Assembly (NCBI RefSeq): GCF_024868665.1
Contig: NC_079891.1
Coordinates: 31,905,592-31,969,591 of the forward strand
Length of the DNA: 64,000 nucleotides
Source: Triplophysa rosa
Lineage: Eukaryota; Chordata; Actinopteri; Cypriniformes; Nemacheilidae
Direction: 5' to 3'
The notes under the pieces were generated by a model, which saw nothing but the letters and a program-made list of their open reading frames with translations, had not been told where the DNA came from and searched no databases. Made by a program: the position numbers and the translations under genes. Positions 37,937 through 49,851 of the stretch are shown in pieces; positions within the stretch are counted from its first letter, which is position 1; every line of letters starts with the position of its first letter.

Positions 37937-38900
37937 CCCGGACGGGTGTTCCTTTGCCCGGGTGACCCCGCAGAACGAGAGAGAGAGGAAAGAATTTACA
38001 TGCATGAAACGAAACTTTAATGCTCAAACTAAGGCGAATAAAGATGTTTGACTGAGAAACACTGTCATGTATATGTAAGAGAATATCCCGTTTAAAGCAG
38101 TATAGATGATGTTTGGTTAGATACATGGATATTGGATGCTAGATGCTCTTGTCATTTTTAAAGTTCCCCTCTTGCAAAAAAGAAACCCCTTCTTACCCAT
38201 TTAACTCAGAGGCTGTTCACAAATAAGTCAACATTGAGGACATTTAGTGTTAGTGTATCACAATATGATGATCTAGATGTTTTGGTGTTTATGATGGAGA
38301 GCCTACCAGCATCATCTGAATGATGTAGTGAATCTCATAGTTAGTTCATTCAGGAAGTGTTCTCTGAAAATATGTATGTGTGTATGTATATAAATATATA
38401 ACTCGGTTAAAAATGCGTAGAATTTGGAGGATTTAGGAGTTAAACTTGTGGACACAGAATACAGTTCAAACAACAATGTAAACACATTCAAAATGGTGCA
38501 ATAATACAGTGCTCCACCACCTAAGTATTGAGGTTCATGTGGGGTGTAAATTAATTTTCCTCCTGTTTTTTGTCAGGATAGAGCAAGTCAAATCTCTGAT
38601 CGGACATAGGGTGAATGTATGTCATAAGTTGCGGAATGTGCACATCGAAATTGACATGTAGATGGGTCAAGCACAAATGAAGCCGAAGCCACTTATACGC
38701 TCATATATTGGTAAATTTATTATTAATACTGGGTTCAATTTAAAGGGAATGATGCGTCCACATTCGACTGGTAGCTTTATATCAGTGCATCTGGTAAATT
38801 GAGCATGTGGAGTGCTTTGACGGCTTAACTGGAAAGAAAATAAAATGTAGAACAACACCCAGCTGGGTTTAAATAGATTTATTTTTAAAAACAATAAACA

Positions 38901-38940
<40 letters not shown>

Positions 38941-39600
38941 ATATATTTATATAGATATAGAGTCAATTATAAATGCTTCCTGAACAGGCTATTTAAACAA
39001 ATAAAACTCGGATGCAATTATATAGGGGAATATTTCTTACTGATTTTCCATTCATTTCCTATAGTCCTGTGCTTAGAAGAGAATAGGAAAATGACAAAAT
39101 AACGAAGTATATCAAATGAGCTTGACAATGACAACAGTTTTTGTACCTTTTTTCAACAGCCCAAATGACACGATAAGACGTTTTTATTAACAGTCTATTC
39201 CTCCTTATGTTGTTAAATTATTTTTTGGGTTTGACATTTCTGACCTATAAGAATCTTGCTACAATCTGCCTATACACTCCTAGATTTCTCAATATGTGTG
39301 TGCCTGTTTGCAACTCCCTATGTTTGGTTCTTATTGCTGTGATAGGGTATTATTAATGTTTTGACAAAGATTGATATCAGTTTCCTGATGTTTATTTTCA
39401 TTTATTCTTTGATCCTAAAGAATTAGCCATACACACCACCTGGGAGCCATAGTGACTTTTTACTAATTTTAATATCCATATGAGTTTCGACCTCATTCTT
39501 GTCTGTACTGTGTTATGTGAATAAGGCAGCTGTTCAGTCAAGTGTGTTCTGCTGTAATTCGCCACAAACTTCCTTTGAACAATAAATAGAATTTCTTTGC
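37937..39600 (+). other. purb: purb 3' UTR
   Basis: No coding sequence. AATAAA signals occur at 38037-38042 and 39591-39596, so short and long 3' UTR forms are possible. An (AT)n run lies at about 38902-38934. Confidence 0.6.
38902..38934. repeat. (AT)n microsatellite
   Basis: A run of about 16 AT units in the purb 3' region. Confidence 0.85.
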
Positions 39601-40772
39601 TGAGAATATAAAGCTCTTTGTCCTGATTTAAGAAATATGTTTCACAAGCGATGCAAACTGTGTCTGCTAAAATGATTACATTTATTCTTTACCTTTACAA
39701 AATGTCAATCTTTCACAAGATTTCATAATCCTCAACTTATAGCATCTTTGCACTACATTATAGAGGCTACTACAGTTCTTGTTCTGCCTTACTTTTGCAT
39801 CACGATTTCCAGTGACGAATTCATTGATGAGAATGTGCCCTAGATAGCCAGAATGAGATGACTGATGACTGGGTTTAAAATTGCAGCTACAACACCAAAC
39901 CTTCCAGCTGTGCGCACCAGAACCTTGCAAACTCGGGTTGTTCCACTTCACATACTCCGTGTGGCCTCGAGGCCATTGCAAACAATTTCTTTAGTGATTT
40001 TCGCTGAGGATGGTTCAGTTCAAGCAAACACTAAAATTGCCTCTTATTAGAGGTGCTTGCTGTAGGGCAGACATTACTGCTACTATTGCTCCCGGATTTC
40101 AACAAAAGTAACCCACACCGCTTGGATGCTACAGACCTCAAATTGTATAGCTTGTTTAAGAAATTCACTTTTCTAACCAATTTAAGAAAAAAGATAACAT
40201 AAATTTAGGGATTAGATGTTAACCCTCAGAACACCTTAGCAACCCCATTATGCCCTGGCAACGACCCACATGAGGTTTTGCATGGGCAAGCAGTAGTAGA
40301 ATACATTTCAACATCACAATAATAAGGACATACTTGTATCATGCAAGCTAGCAAAATGAGAATACACAAAGAATAGAGATGCCAAGAAGAAAAGAAGAAG
40401 GCTGAATAAAGAAACACTGTGTTCACCAAACTGTCGAAAAGTTAGGGCAGGTGGATTTTGGTGCCCTTGGGACCAAAAAGGTTGTGCAAAAGAACCTTTA
40501 CTTACTTTGGAAATCACGCAGTGTGTTTTAATAGTGGTTTGCAATTTCTTGGATTAAAAAATAAATTCAAACCTTTTGCACGACTTAACGGCAAGTGGAG
40601 ATATTTAACAAACATGCACACAAATCATGCACAATATGGGGAATATAATGTGTAAAAATGCATATAATGCCGCACAATGACATACATAAGAATGTTATCA
40701 AATGCTGCACATGGTCAGTCATCTATAATGATTGATTGATGAATATATATTGGAAATATTGCAGCCCTGGGC
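39601..40772. other. intergenic, no gene recognised
   Basis: Overlapping open frames on both strands at 39680-40050 have moderate GC but no family I recognise. A TTAGCAACCCC / GGCAACGACC repeat remnant is at about 40230-40270. Confidence 0.4.
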
Positions 40773-41121
40773 TGGGTTTCCCAAAACCTTCGCATCACTT
40801 CGTTCTTAAGAATATATCGCTACCACTCTTAGGGGTGGTTTCCCGGACAGGGCTTAAGCCTAGTCCCAGACTAATTTAAATATTAGAGGTGTATTAATCA
40901 AAAACAACTTCCACTGACATATCTTAAAATATATCCGTTTGACTGTTTTGTCTCAAGATGAACACTGTAATGTTTTTTTGTAAAGTATGTAAAAAAATGT
41001 CTTAAATATCCTAATTTAACCAAGGCCTAGTCCTGTATTTAAGATAATCCATGTCTGGGAAATCGGCCCTTAAGGTATAATTTAAGAATGACGTAGCGTT
41101 AAGAAGGTTTCGGGAAACCCA
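40773..41121. mobile_element. MITE interrupted by a second MITE
   Basis: The outer ends TGGGTTTCCCAAAACCTTCG and inverse TGGGTTTCCCGAAACCTTCT pair well. Next come opposed TTCTTAAGAA and TAATTTAAGAATGACG. The copy is split by the inner element at 40837-41068. Confidence 0.7.
40837..41068. mobile_element. inner MITE of the CCCGG(T/A)...AAG family
   Basis: Related to the element at 16989-17170: shared GGGCTTAAGCC, TTTTGTCTCAAGATGAACAC and closing CCTAGTCCTG segments. The terminal GGTTTCCCGGACAGGGCTTA pairs loosely with GGGAAATCGGCCC at the other end. Confidence 0.65.
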
Positions 41122-41479
41122 AAATGTTTTTTTTATGTGTAAATTGTTTATATTTCATTTCCTGAGAAACATATATGTATTTTATAGCTTCTGAAAGACA
41201 TAGCTAAATTAAAAAATAAATATATAAACAAAACAATAACAATTTATACAAAAAAAACATTTTGAGAGGTTTAGACCCACCTGACTTTAAATGAACCGTG
41301 TTGCCTCAGGAGCATCACTGAATGTTTCTATCAATTGTAATATTTGTGTATGAGTCTCTTGATTGTCTTCAATGTAAACAGATGAATCTTAACATCATCA
41401 CTGCTGGACATGAGTCAAATATACAGAAATCTTGAAAAGGCAAAGATTCTGGAGGACCTGGATAATATTTCTGGAGATC

Positions 41480-41757
41480 AGTGGACAGTTAACTGAAACC
41501 CTTAAACAACAAGGACGAAACATAAAAACTGTCATTGACTGTTCAGGTAACATCATGCAGTATTAATAATCAAGGGGATGTGAACTTTTGACCTGGGCTA
41601 TTCTGTTATGATACTTGGTGTGAACTTTATGTTAACATTTCTTTCGTAAAATAAGTTGTTCAGGGCAGGATCATACAAATAAACCTTCATTTTCAAAATT
41701 CCTCTTATTTTTCCCAAATTCTGCAAGGGGGATGTAACCTTTTGACTTCAACTGTAG
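41480..41757. mobile_element. Tc1/mariner-type terminal fragment
   Basis: It ends GTAACCTTTTGACTTCAACTGTA, the characteristic outer end of a fish Tc1-like non-autonomous element, preceded by AGGATCATACAAATAAA. An internal GGGGATGTGAACTTTTGACC is a second relic. The opposite end is missing. Confidence 0.65.
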
Positions 41758-42807
41758 TTTTTGGCCAACAAATGAATAACTCCTTAATCCTATTTCCCAT
41801 AATACCCTAATCAGTGACCAGTCTGACATGATTTCACATTCGGTCCATGTATGACAGTCCACACACGACCTCATATGTGGGAAGCCTCACCCATTCACTT
41901 ACTGTAAGAGAAAAGGCAGTTCAAGGTTACATTATACTAGACGCCTACCAAAGCTTCTCTTAGGGATTATTTCACATTCTCTGACATCCTGCTGAGATCA
42001 AATACAAGCAGCTGCCAGCTAGATTGTCATTCATTCAAAAACTCAAGTTCACGCTGAACATTCGCTCAAGACCTCACGCTCTCTCTCAAAGAATTGTCTG
42101 ACAGATCAGATACTGAAATTTGTATTAACTTTTTAAAACTTTTTAAAACTTTAGTTTAACAAAATACAACACTGGAGGGCATCAGAGGGCTGTGACTCAT
42201 AAACGGATTTGTTCTTACTGCAGGGTTTCCGGTGCTATATTTAGATTTTGTGTTGCCATGTATGTTCTGCTATACAGAATGAAATTAAAAATGCACCTCC
42301 GAAGATGTTATGCCACAGTGACAGCTAATAAATTTGCACTAACTTGGATATACAAACAAAATAAATAAAAATAATTTAGTCAGAGATAAATGTTTATTTG
42401 GACCTTTTTAGTAAGGTGCAGTCTTTAACAGAAATATTCATTTTTCAATATCTGTAAAACAATTTTTCTATATCAGCCTGAACAATTAAAAGCTCTTACT
42501 ACACACTGTCCATCACATTGCAGACTTGTACATTGAACATAGCATCTGGAAACTGTACATTGTAAGAAACAATACGATAAACCTGTAAATAACACATCTG
42601 CACATTCATTTAAACAATTATATGTCGTTTTTGTCTATATTTTTTCACTTTTTGTATATAGTGCATTATTGTTATTATTGAATTCTCATTTTTTCTATCT
42701 TAATGTATATTTCATCTCTTTCATCTTTGTTTGCACCATGTGTACACTTTTTCAGCACTAAGCTCCTGTCGCCAAGTCAAATTCCTTGTGTATGTAAACC
42801 TACTTGG

Positions 42808-43110
42808 TAGGGACGCACCGATACCAGTATCAGTATCGGGCCCGATACTAAGCTCATGTACTCGTACTCGTAAAAAGACCGATACCTCATGTGACATAAC
42901 TGACAGACATTTTGTTGTGAAATTTGCTTTGAAAGTTTGTGAAAAGCACATGAAATTGTTTATTTTTCATAATGTGTTTAAGGTGGAGTTGTTTGTAATT
43001 AAGTTATTCTATTTTATTGGTCTCACTGTGTTGTGAAAAGGTACAGGCATCGGTATCGGCGGGTAGAAAAACATATCGGTACTCGTACTCCGTCTTTAAA
43101 AAAATAGTAT
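42808..43110. mobile_element. hAT-like element with ACCGATACC palindromes
   Basis: The left end TAGGGACGCACCGATACCAG and the subterminal CGATAC / GTATCGG motifs recur inverted near 43045-43090 (CATCGGTATCGGCGGG, GTACTCGTACTCC). The final TGCATCCCTA is not preserved. A related left end is at about 7157. Confidence 0.65.
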
Positions 43111-43636
43111 TGGGATTCTGATTCTGATTTAACCTGACAAATGAATTCAACCAAAAACAACTGACCTGACGGTAGTGGGAAAATCATATGGGCAATTCCA
43201 GCGTTATGGATGTGACATAAAAATGCTCAGAGAATGCATTTGTTACCAATATACTTAACCATTTGTTTATATTTTATTAAACCCTTGTTGTTTACGGGGA
43301 AAATATCAGTCTATGCACAAGTTTTCTATTTTAAAAAGGGAAATAAAAACGCGTTATGGAGACGACAAACTTTGTAGGATTTCTGTGAATTAAAATGCAC
43401 AAACCTAAAGCAATTAAACCCAACAAATGGAGAAGGGATGCCTCTTCATAGAACAACAAACATGCAAATTATAAACTTTCGTGACGATACAGCACTGGCC
43501 CGATCTGGTAAGTGACAGTTCTATCTACTGCCCCGACAGTCTCTCACGCTGGCCCCGTGCGAATTCATCAGTTGTCCTCAATGGGTATAGATGAAGCTCA
43601 AATAGTGAGACACGCGAGGCCATCGTGTTTGAAGAG

Positions 43637-43699
43637 CTTTTGTTAGACGTGATGCAGGGCAGACATTTTGTTAGACGTGATGCAGGGCAGACATTTTGC
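43637..43699. repeat. tandem duplication of a 29-30-base unit
   Basis: The unit TTGTTAGACGTGATGCAGGG plus CAGACATTT occurs twice head to tail with no mismatch, indicating a recent duplication. Confidence 0.9.
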
Positions 43700-43799
43700 T
43701 GAAGCCAGATTGTGCCCATGTCTTTAAATGTGAGATTGATGAAACGTGTATTGACCGATTTTCAGGATGGTCAGACCACCTTGTCTCTCTTTCTGTCTC

Positions 43800-44040
43800 T
43801 CTCTGTCCGTGTGTCAGGAGGATGGGTCAGTGGGCTTCTACTGTGGCACGGTTCCTCGTTCACTGATGAGAATCATGATGGCTTGGACTGAAGCTGATGA
43901 TTCAGATGGGCCTCAAATCGTGAGACGGACAACAGCACGACACAACATAAATACGTCCTTTCTCTGGGGCTGTCCTATGGCGTCGATTTGATCTCACGTG
44001 AGCTTCAGGAACTCTTCAACAGAAATGCAGACACTACAGA
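43800..44040. other. unassigned GC-richer block with an acceptor-like edge
   Basis: A pyrimidine-rich run (TCTCTTTCTGTCTCTCTCTG) ends in CAG, followed by about 200 bases of moderate GC containing an open plus-strand frame (EDGSVGFYCGTVPRSLMR). No family is recognised. It may be an orphan exon, UTR or transposon piece. Confidence 0.25.
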
Positions 44041-44045
44041 TCCAT

Positions 44046-44098
44046 GGGCATTAGAACATCTGGGCATTAGAACATCTGGGCATTAGAACATCTGGGCA
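44046..44098. repeat. 15-base tandem repeat, about 3.5 copies
   Basis: GGGCATTAGAACATCT is repeated head to tail, ending GGGCATCACAGG. Copies are identical. Confidence 0.9.
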
Positions 44099-44736
44099 TC
44101 ACAGGCCATCTCCATCACAGCCAGCACATCACAGGCTTGTCTGTGTAAAAACAGGATAGAGGAGACCTGACACCACTGGACCACAGTAAGAACTGAAACA
44201 ACCTGCCAACAAAGAGTAGAAAACTGAGAGCTTAAATAGTCGTGCTGATGAGTCACAGCTGACTCCGGTTGAGCAATCAGCACGAGAAGACAGCTGTTAA
44301 GCATGGAGGTATTTGTCAGTTTAAAATGTTGAGATGCAAATTCTCCACTAGTAATGTTAAGCATTTTATTCCAATGTTAATTTGTGTACAGTTTTGATGT
44401 TGAACATTGCCATTAGATTTAAGTATGCACACACAAAAATAAATTTTACAAACTTATGTTTGCCTGTATTTACAGTATGCCCGGTGTGTTGTCATGGAGG
44501 CTCCTTTTGATTTCACAATTGTAAGTATAAATTCAATGCTCATAGATATGGTTAAAATATGTGCAGTTCGGTTTTTGATTTGGTTCAGGAAGGGGCCTCC
44601 TTTGTGGTCCTTCCTGAGATTTCTTCCCTTTTTACCTTTAGTTTTGGGGGAGATTTATTTTCTTTTTTACTTTCTTGCTATGAGGTTTGAAGTTGGGATG
44701 TCATCCTGTTTTGCTTGATATAAATTTGTGGGCCTG

Positions 44737-45054
44737 TTAAAGTAATAGTTCACCCAAAAATGAAAATTCTGTCATTATTTACTCACCCTTTTGTCATTTT
44801 AAACCTGTGTGACTTTCTTTCACAGAACACAAAAGAAGATATTTTGAAGAATGTTGGTTACTGGCACGCATTCTTTTGCATTGGTTTTGTGTCCTTACAA
44901 TAGAAGTGAATGGGTGCCAGCGCTGCTTGGTTACTAACTTTTTTCAAAATATCTTCTTTAGTGTTCTGCGGAAGGAAGTCATACAGGTTTGAAATGACAA
45001 GAGGGTGAGTAAGTGATGACAGAATTTTTGTTTTTGGTTGAACTATCCCTTGAA
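44737..45054. mobile_element. full-length 'AGTTCACCC' MITE
   Basis: TTAAAGTAATAGTTCACCCA at the left is mirrored by GGTTGAACTATCCCTTGAA at the right. Inner arms with ACACAAAAGAAGATATTTTG are inverted. Confidence 0.8.
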
Positions 45055-45838
45055 GCCTTTTCAGAGTCAGAATTAAGAAGAGGAAATATGAGGTCACCAC
45101 GATAAGAATTATGGCTAAAGTTAGGACCAAAATTTGGTCTAAAAAGTAAGTGTCATTTTTGTGCTTTACATGCACTTAGCTGTTATGTAAAATGGATCTT
45201 ACTCCCTTGATGTAAAGGAACGTGTCCTCTCAAACCCACTCGATGTGAAGCCATGTGGAGACAAGTCTTCTTCAGAGGGACTTGGCATTTTGCAGGCATG
45301 TATCTACATTTAATTATGCACCTCTATGAGCTGTAGGTTAAACTCACTCACAGGTTCACAGTTAGTTATATGTGCACTTCGTGAACACATGCCAGCTTGT
45401 CACTTCTTACATACTGTATCTTAATCCAAGAAACAATAACAACTGCATATGTGCTATTTGCAGGACACAAATGTAAAGGCTACTAAACATGCAAATGAAG
45501 AGTTCACCTCTGACACAGTTTGCTGGTCCAAGATGATGATGATGATTGAGACCTGATATTGAGCTTACTGATTTTGTAGTGACTTGTGTATTATGTTCAC
45601 AGCTGCCTGAGGAAAATTTTGCAGAAATGTTTGGTTTTTTATTCCGATGCCAAATTACAGTTATTTGCTTGCGGTCATTAATAGGAAAATAACTTTAAAT
45701 GGTTGAAAGTTATACAACATCTTGGAGAAGCTGATTGTGCTGGATCAAGTTTGCATTTGTTATTTGGTAATTAAAGAAAAAAATATTTTAAAATTTAGCT
45801 TGCATGCATGTATAAACTTGGATCTTTACTTAATCAGG

Positions 45839-46071
45839 TGCAGCAGCCAACCCTCGTAAAAGACCTACACACAGCATGGGACTGGGTGCAGAGTCACAGA
45901 GACCTGTTTCGTGGTGAGGTGACAAAGCCTGCCTTTTTTGGCATGAAGAGTGATGACCAACAAAATGCATGCAGGAAGGTCCTCGGAGGTCAATTCTCAG
46001 CAGAGAAGGATGACTTTGTTTATGTTTCACTTTCAAAAAGACATGGAAACACTTTTGTCTTACTGTGTTGA
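45839..46071 (+). pseudogene. orphan exon-like open frame, possibly SMC5-hinge-like remnant
   Basis: An AG acceptor (TTACTTAATCAG) precedes an open frame with coding-like composition: QQPTLVKDLHTAWDWV, QSHRDLFRGEVTKP, AFFGMKSDDQQNACRKVLGG. It stops at 46071. The pattern W-W(V)-x-N/HR-x-x-F-x-G-x-V-x-x-P recalls the segment leading into the hinge of SMC5-type proteins, but I could not align it with confidence. A shorter coding-like stretch lies upstream at about 45216-45297 (NPLDVKPCGDKSSSEGLG). No continuing gene is seen, so a decayed or captured fragment is the likeliest reading. Confidence 0.25.
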
Positions 46072-47109
46072 TGAACATGGCCATGTTCAACAATTAATAA
46101 TTTCACACTACAAATTAAGTAGTATATGACTGAGGTAGTGAATGAGCGAAGCAGTAGATGACTGAGGTAGTGAACGAGTGGAAAAATGGAAGTATAATAA
46201 ATAAACTGAATTTCTTAAGTTTTTCTCGCATATGTAGAACTATTAAATAGAACATATCTAATAATAAATTAGACACACATATCTGTATTTCTCAAATGGT
46301 ATATAAAAAAATATTCAGTTCAATTTCATTTTTTCAAAAAAATTAGGGACATGAATTTAATAAGCTTAATTTGTGCAACATACTAACATTGGCATGTTTT
46401 ACAAAACATATATCGAGAATTGCTATTTAAAAACTACTTCCGGTAAAGATCAAGTAGTGACATTGCGAGAGAGGGTTGTTTAGTTGCGCTACACAGAATT
46501 AATCGATCAAATGATGCCTCACCAAATCGATACGTTAAACTATACTGTACATAATGCATTCAAGCTTTTTCAGTATTTATCATATAAGGAGTTGTTTGTT
46601 AAGGATGTCTCACTTCCGTTTCGCGTCAGTGTGTCCAGTGTCTGCATACTCTTTTGCTCTGCAATCAAAAATACTAAACTATTAGGGCATAGAATAAGTA
46701 GGCGAATTGGGATGCAGCAAATGTGTTTCGCAACTCTGTTGAAACGTTGTCATGACACATTCTGTTCCCGTGTGAATTTATTGTGTCGGCTGAGGTTCCA
46801 ATTTAGTAGGTAGTTGTAATGCCTGATCACAAAGTTGTTATCTTGATATCTCGAGCTAAATACGCTGGGTAAAATAATAGCATTAAAATGACATGTTAAA
46901 ATTTAAGTTTACGAAAAACATATGAGCATATAAGCTTGATGCAACATGCATGCTAGTATTTCTGGGTCAACATCTGCTTAACAAACAAAAAACATCACTT
47001 TTGATATTTTTAAATTACCATGGTTTTATTATAGTAAATAACTAAAACAGTAAAAACGAGATTTGTTTGATTTCACTACCCATAGCTTCATTTATGTACT
47101 TTTATATGT

Positions 47110-47660
47110 ACTTTTATATGTCCGCAAGCGGCCATCTTGTCGATAACGTCTCGCGTTGTTCCGTGTGATTTGGACAATTACAAGTTACGCCCCCTTCCAA
47201 GTTACGCCCCTACCCAGTTACGCCCCTCTCTTGCAATCCGCAGACAGACACTATTGTCTTTAAGAGCCTTTATAAGCACAAGCCTAGAAGAAGTAATAAA
47301 TTACTTTCACTTGTCCGTGACTGTACATACAATCCTATCGTAATTTCAGATCATGCCGTAGTAACAGTGGATCTTTCACCTTTGGGCTGATCTTTACATT
47401 AAAGATACATTTGCCTCATTTGATCAGCTAAATGTTTTGTATAATATTCCGGGGAACCACTTTTTTAGGTACTTACAAATACGTGACTTTGTCCGTAAAA
47501 TTTTTGCCAACATCCTCAATGTTCCATCGCCTTCTGTAATTGATACAATCCTAGGCCTTGATGTCTGTGCTAAAGGCTTAATTTCTAAGCTAATCAGTAT
47601 TTTTGCCAATTTACAAACCTTTCCTGTTGACACCTTGCGCATCAGTTGGTCTTCAGACTC
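47110..47660 (+). mobile_element. L1-type LINE remnant, internally deleted
   Basis: The upstream part encodes the end of an APE-type endonuclease (RDCTYNPIVISDHAVVTVDL; the ISDHA motif is diagnostic). It is followed by a late ORF2 segment (SFDQLNVLYNIPGNHFFRYL then QIRDFVRKIF), typical of fish L1/Tx1 elements. The reverse-transcriptase core between them is missing, and a stop breaks the frame between the two parts, so the copy is dead. Confidence 0.7.
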
Positions 47661-47663
47661 CAC

Positions 47664-47739
47664 ACTAAACACGTGGGTCTGTCATGATCCTGCCACAAGA
47701 CTAAGAAAAACTTGACCAAAAGAGGCAGAATCATGACAC
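47664..47739 (-). mobile_element. 5' fragment of the TGTCATGAT solo-LTR family
   Basis: Read on the minus strand it is TGTCATGATTCTGCCTCTTT... with GTCTTGTGGCAGGATCATGA, matching the first 75 or so bases of the LTR at 53015-53470. Confidence 0.7.
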
Positions 47740-48023
47740 ACTGATCCAGAATGCAACAGGTGTCATTTGGTCCTGGCTATACTAACTCATTTAATTACTT
47801 TAAAAATAGTAATTTGACCCGTGCTTTATTTTTGAAAACAGCTAGTAAATTAGATTACTAATTTTTTAATTACTAAAAACTTATTTTTATTTTATTTTAT
47901 TGTACAATGGATAGCCTCTATATCACGTTGATAAATCTGTTATTGTTTTCTTGTTTTTAATCATTTTCTACACATATCAAACCTTATATAATGGTTATAA
48001 CGGTAACTGATCAGTGATGGCAA

Positions 48024-48356
48024 GTCCTTGTTGACAAATTGATGTCAAAAGAATAAACTGCAGTTAAGTGTGTTTATACTGTTGGAGATACTGGAATGAG
48101 AATGTAATTGTGATTATTATGTCATTTTAATGCAACTGAAAACTATTAAATGTTAATGTCATTTTAAGTTGGGCTTAAATTTATTGATTTAACAAATATA
48201 ATTTTTTTGACATTACTAATCTTTTAATTTTCCTAATTTAATGGAAATATGTTGTTATGCTGGGGAAATAAAATGGGATGGGGTGTGAGCGCGGGGGTTG
48301 GGGTCCATGAGGATGGTTTGAGATATGATGGGGTCGAGTACTCAAAAAAGGTTGAG
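48024..48356 (+). mobile_element. 3' portion of the hAT family also found at 58593-60292
   Basis: It shares long stretches with 59958-60292: GTCCTTGTTGACAAATTGAT, TCTTTTAATTTTCCTAATTT, ATGAGGATGGTTTGAGATAT and the end AAAAGGTTGAGAACCACT. The left part of the element is absent. Confidence 0.75.
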
Positions 48357-49615
48357 AACCACTTTGCTAAATGACTAAATGTAAATGTACTTTATTTTAA
48401 TTTTCATGCGCCCATGAGGAATATGTACCATTATGGATGTGACACTTCTGAAAATGCCACTTACCTGACTATGAAAAATGATGAACTAAAAATAAAACGA
48501 ATGCTTTGAAAATGTGAAGAGAGACCTCACATGGGTATTTGTTTGAACCATCACATGTGCTGTTAGTAACGTTAAAACTTTGGTAAAAAATATATTTTTT
48601 TATTGTAGCTTGACATTTTCACGGAATTGCCCATGTTGTAAAAGTCTATAAGACTAAAGACTGTATAGTTATGTATTGACTAAACCCGTTTTGCAGTGAG
48701 GCAAAATTGTGTAAAGTGCTAAAAAAAGAATTGAATATATACAGTACACACTTTGGTAGTTTTTTATATAGCTTTATAAGTAGCCTATGTTAAAATACAT
48801 GAATATGCACCAATTTTTTCTAAAAGAACAATCAGATAGGCTATATACATTATATATGTGCAAACATTATTGACATGATCTACCGACTATTTTTTACACC
48901 TAAAACATTTCCAAACCAAGAAAAATTGGTAAAAACATCATGCAACATAAATTCTCTCCCTCTCCTCAGCAGCAGAGATGACATCCAAGTTCAGACATGC
49001 TCCTCTTATAAATACATTCATTGACACAGATGTCAAGAGACTTTCTCATCCAACAATTGAGAAACATTCACATTACTGTACCTGCACATAATGTCATATT
49101 GTAGTTTGATAAAGTGTAGTGTGTACTAATCATAGTTTTTGTGAAGTAATAAATCAAGCAACACCCTGATCAAACAATCTGTGGGCAGCTCCATAAAAAG
49201 TGAATCAAAGCACTGCAGCAAACTCATACCGGTGTTACGTCCCGTGAATATTTTGATTATATGACAATAATAAGTAAACCCTTGAAACCCTTGAAGTTAA
49301 TCTTTTGTTAATATACTGATGTTTGTTCAGGGCATGTACACTTTCTTTTGAGGGCGGTTAAATAGTTACTTTTACTGCATACAGTAGGTAGATATGGGTA
49401 ATGTATTTTGTAATTCACTTGAATAAGAAAACCTCAAACTGAAATTGTGTTTAGATTTTTATAAAACCCAGGTAGCTCCAAAAATGATGGCCTTTTGTTG
49501 TACCGTTCAAGCTGTGAATGTCCTTCTGTTGTCTCTTTACTGCAATATACCTGTCGAATCCTCTTGTTCCCCCTGAAATATAGATAGATTCCTATTAGTG
49601 CAGTCTTTGCATTTG
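48357..49615. other. intergenic 3' of the IL-1-like gene
   Basis: AT-rich, with no exon recognised on either strand. An AATAAA on the minus strand at 49616-49621 could end the neighbouring minus-strand transcript. Confidence 0.4.
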
Positions 49616-49851
49616 TTTATTGTAATTTCTGCACAATTTTTAGCACAGCAGATGACATGTAGTAAATTGTTATATCAAATAAATTAATTATTTATATTAT
49701 AAAATTATTATGAGATCATCATATTTTCATTAGATTATCATTACGATATTTTAATTATTATAAGTCATTATTAGATGTATTAAACTATATTATAAAATTA
49801 TATGGTTAGATTATATACAGTATATATAATCATTTATATTTGTGGTAGATT

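Noticed and set aside
37397..38005. 202-residue minus-strand open frame
   Set aside because: Antisense shadow of purb PUR repeats.
39680..40050. Overlapping open frames on both strands
   Set aside because: No recognised domain and no splice sites supporting either frame; left as unassigned.
44041..44100. CRISPR-like short repeats
   Set aside because: The 15-base units are directly adjacent without spacers; a simple tandem repeat in a vertebrate genome.
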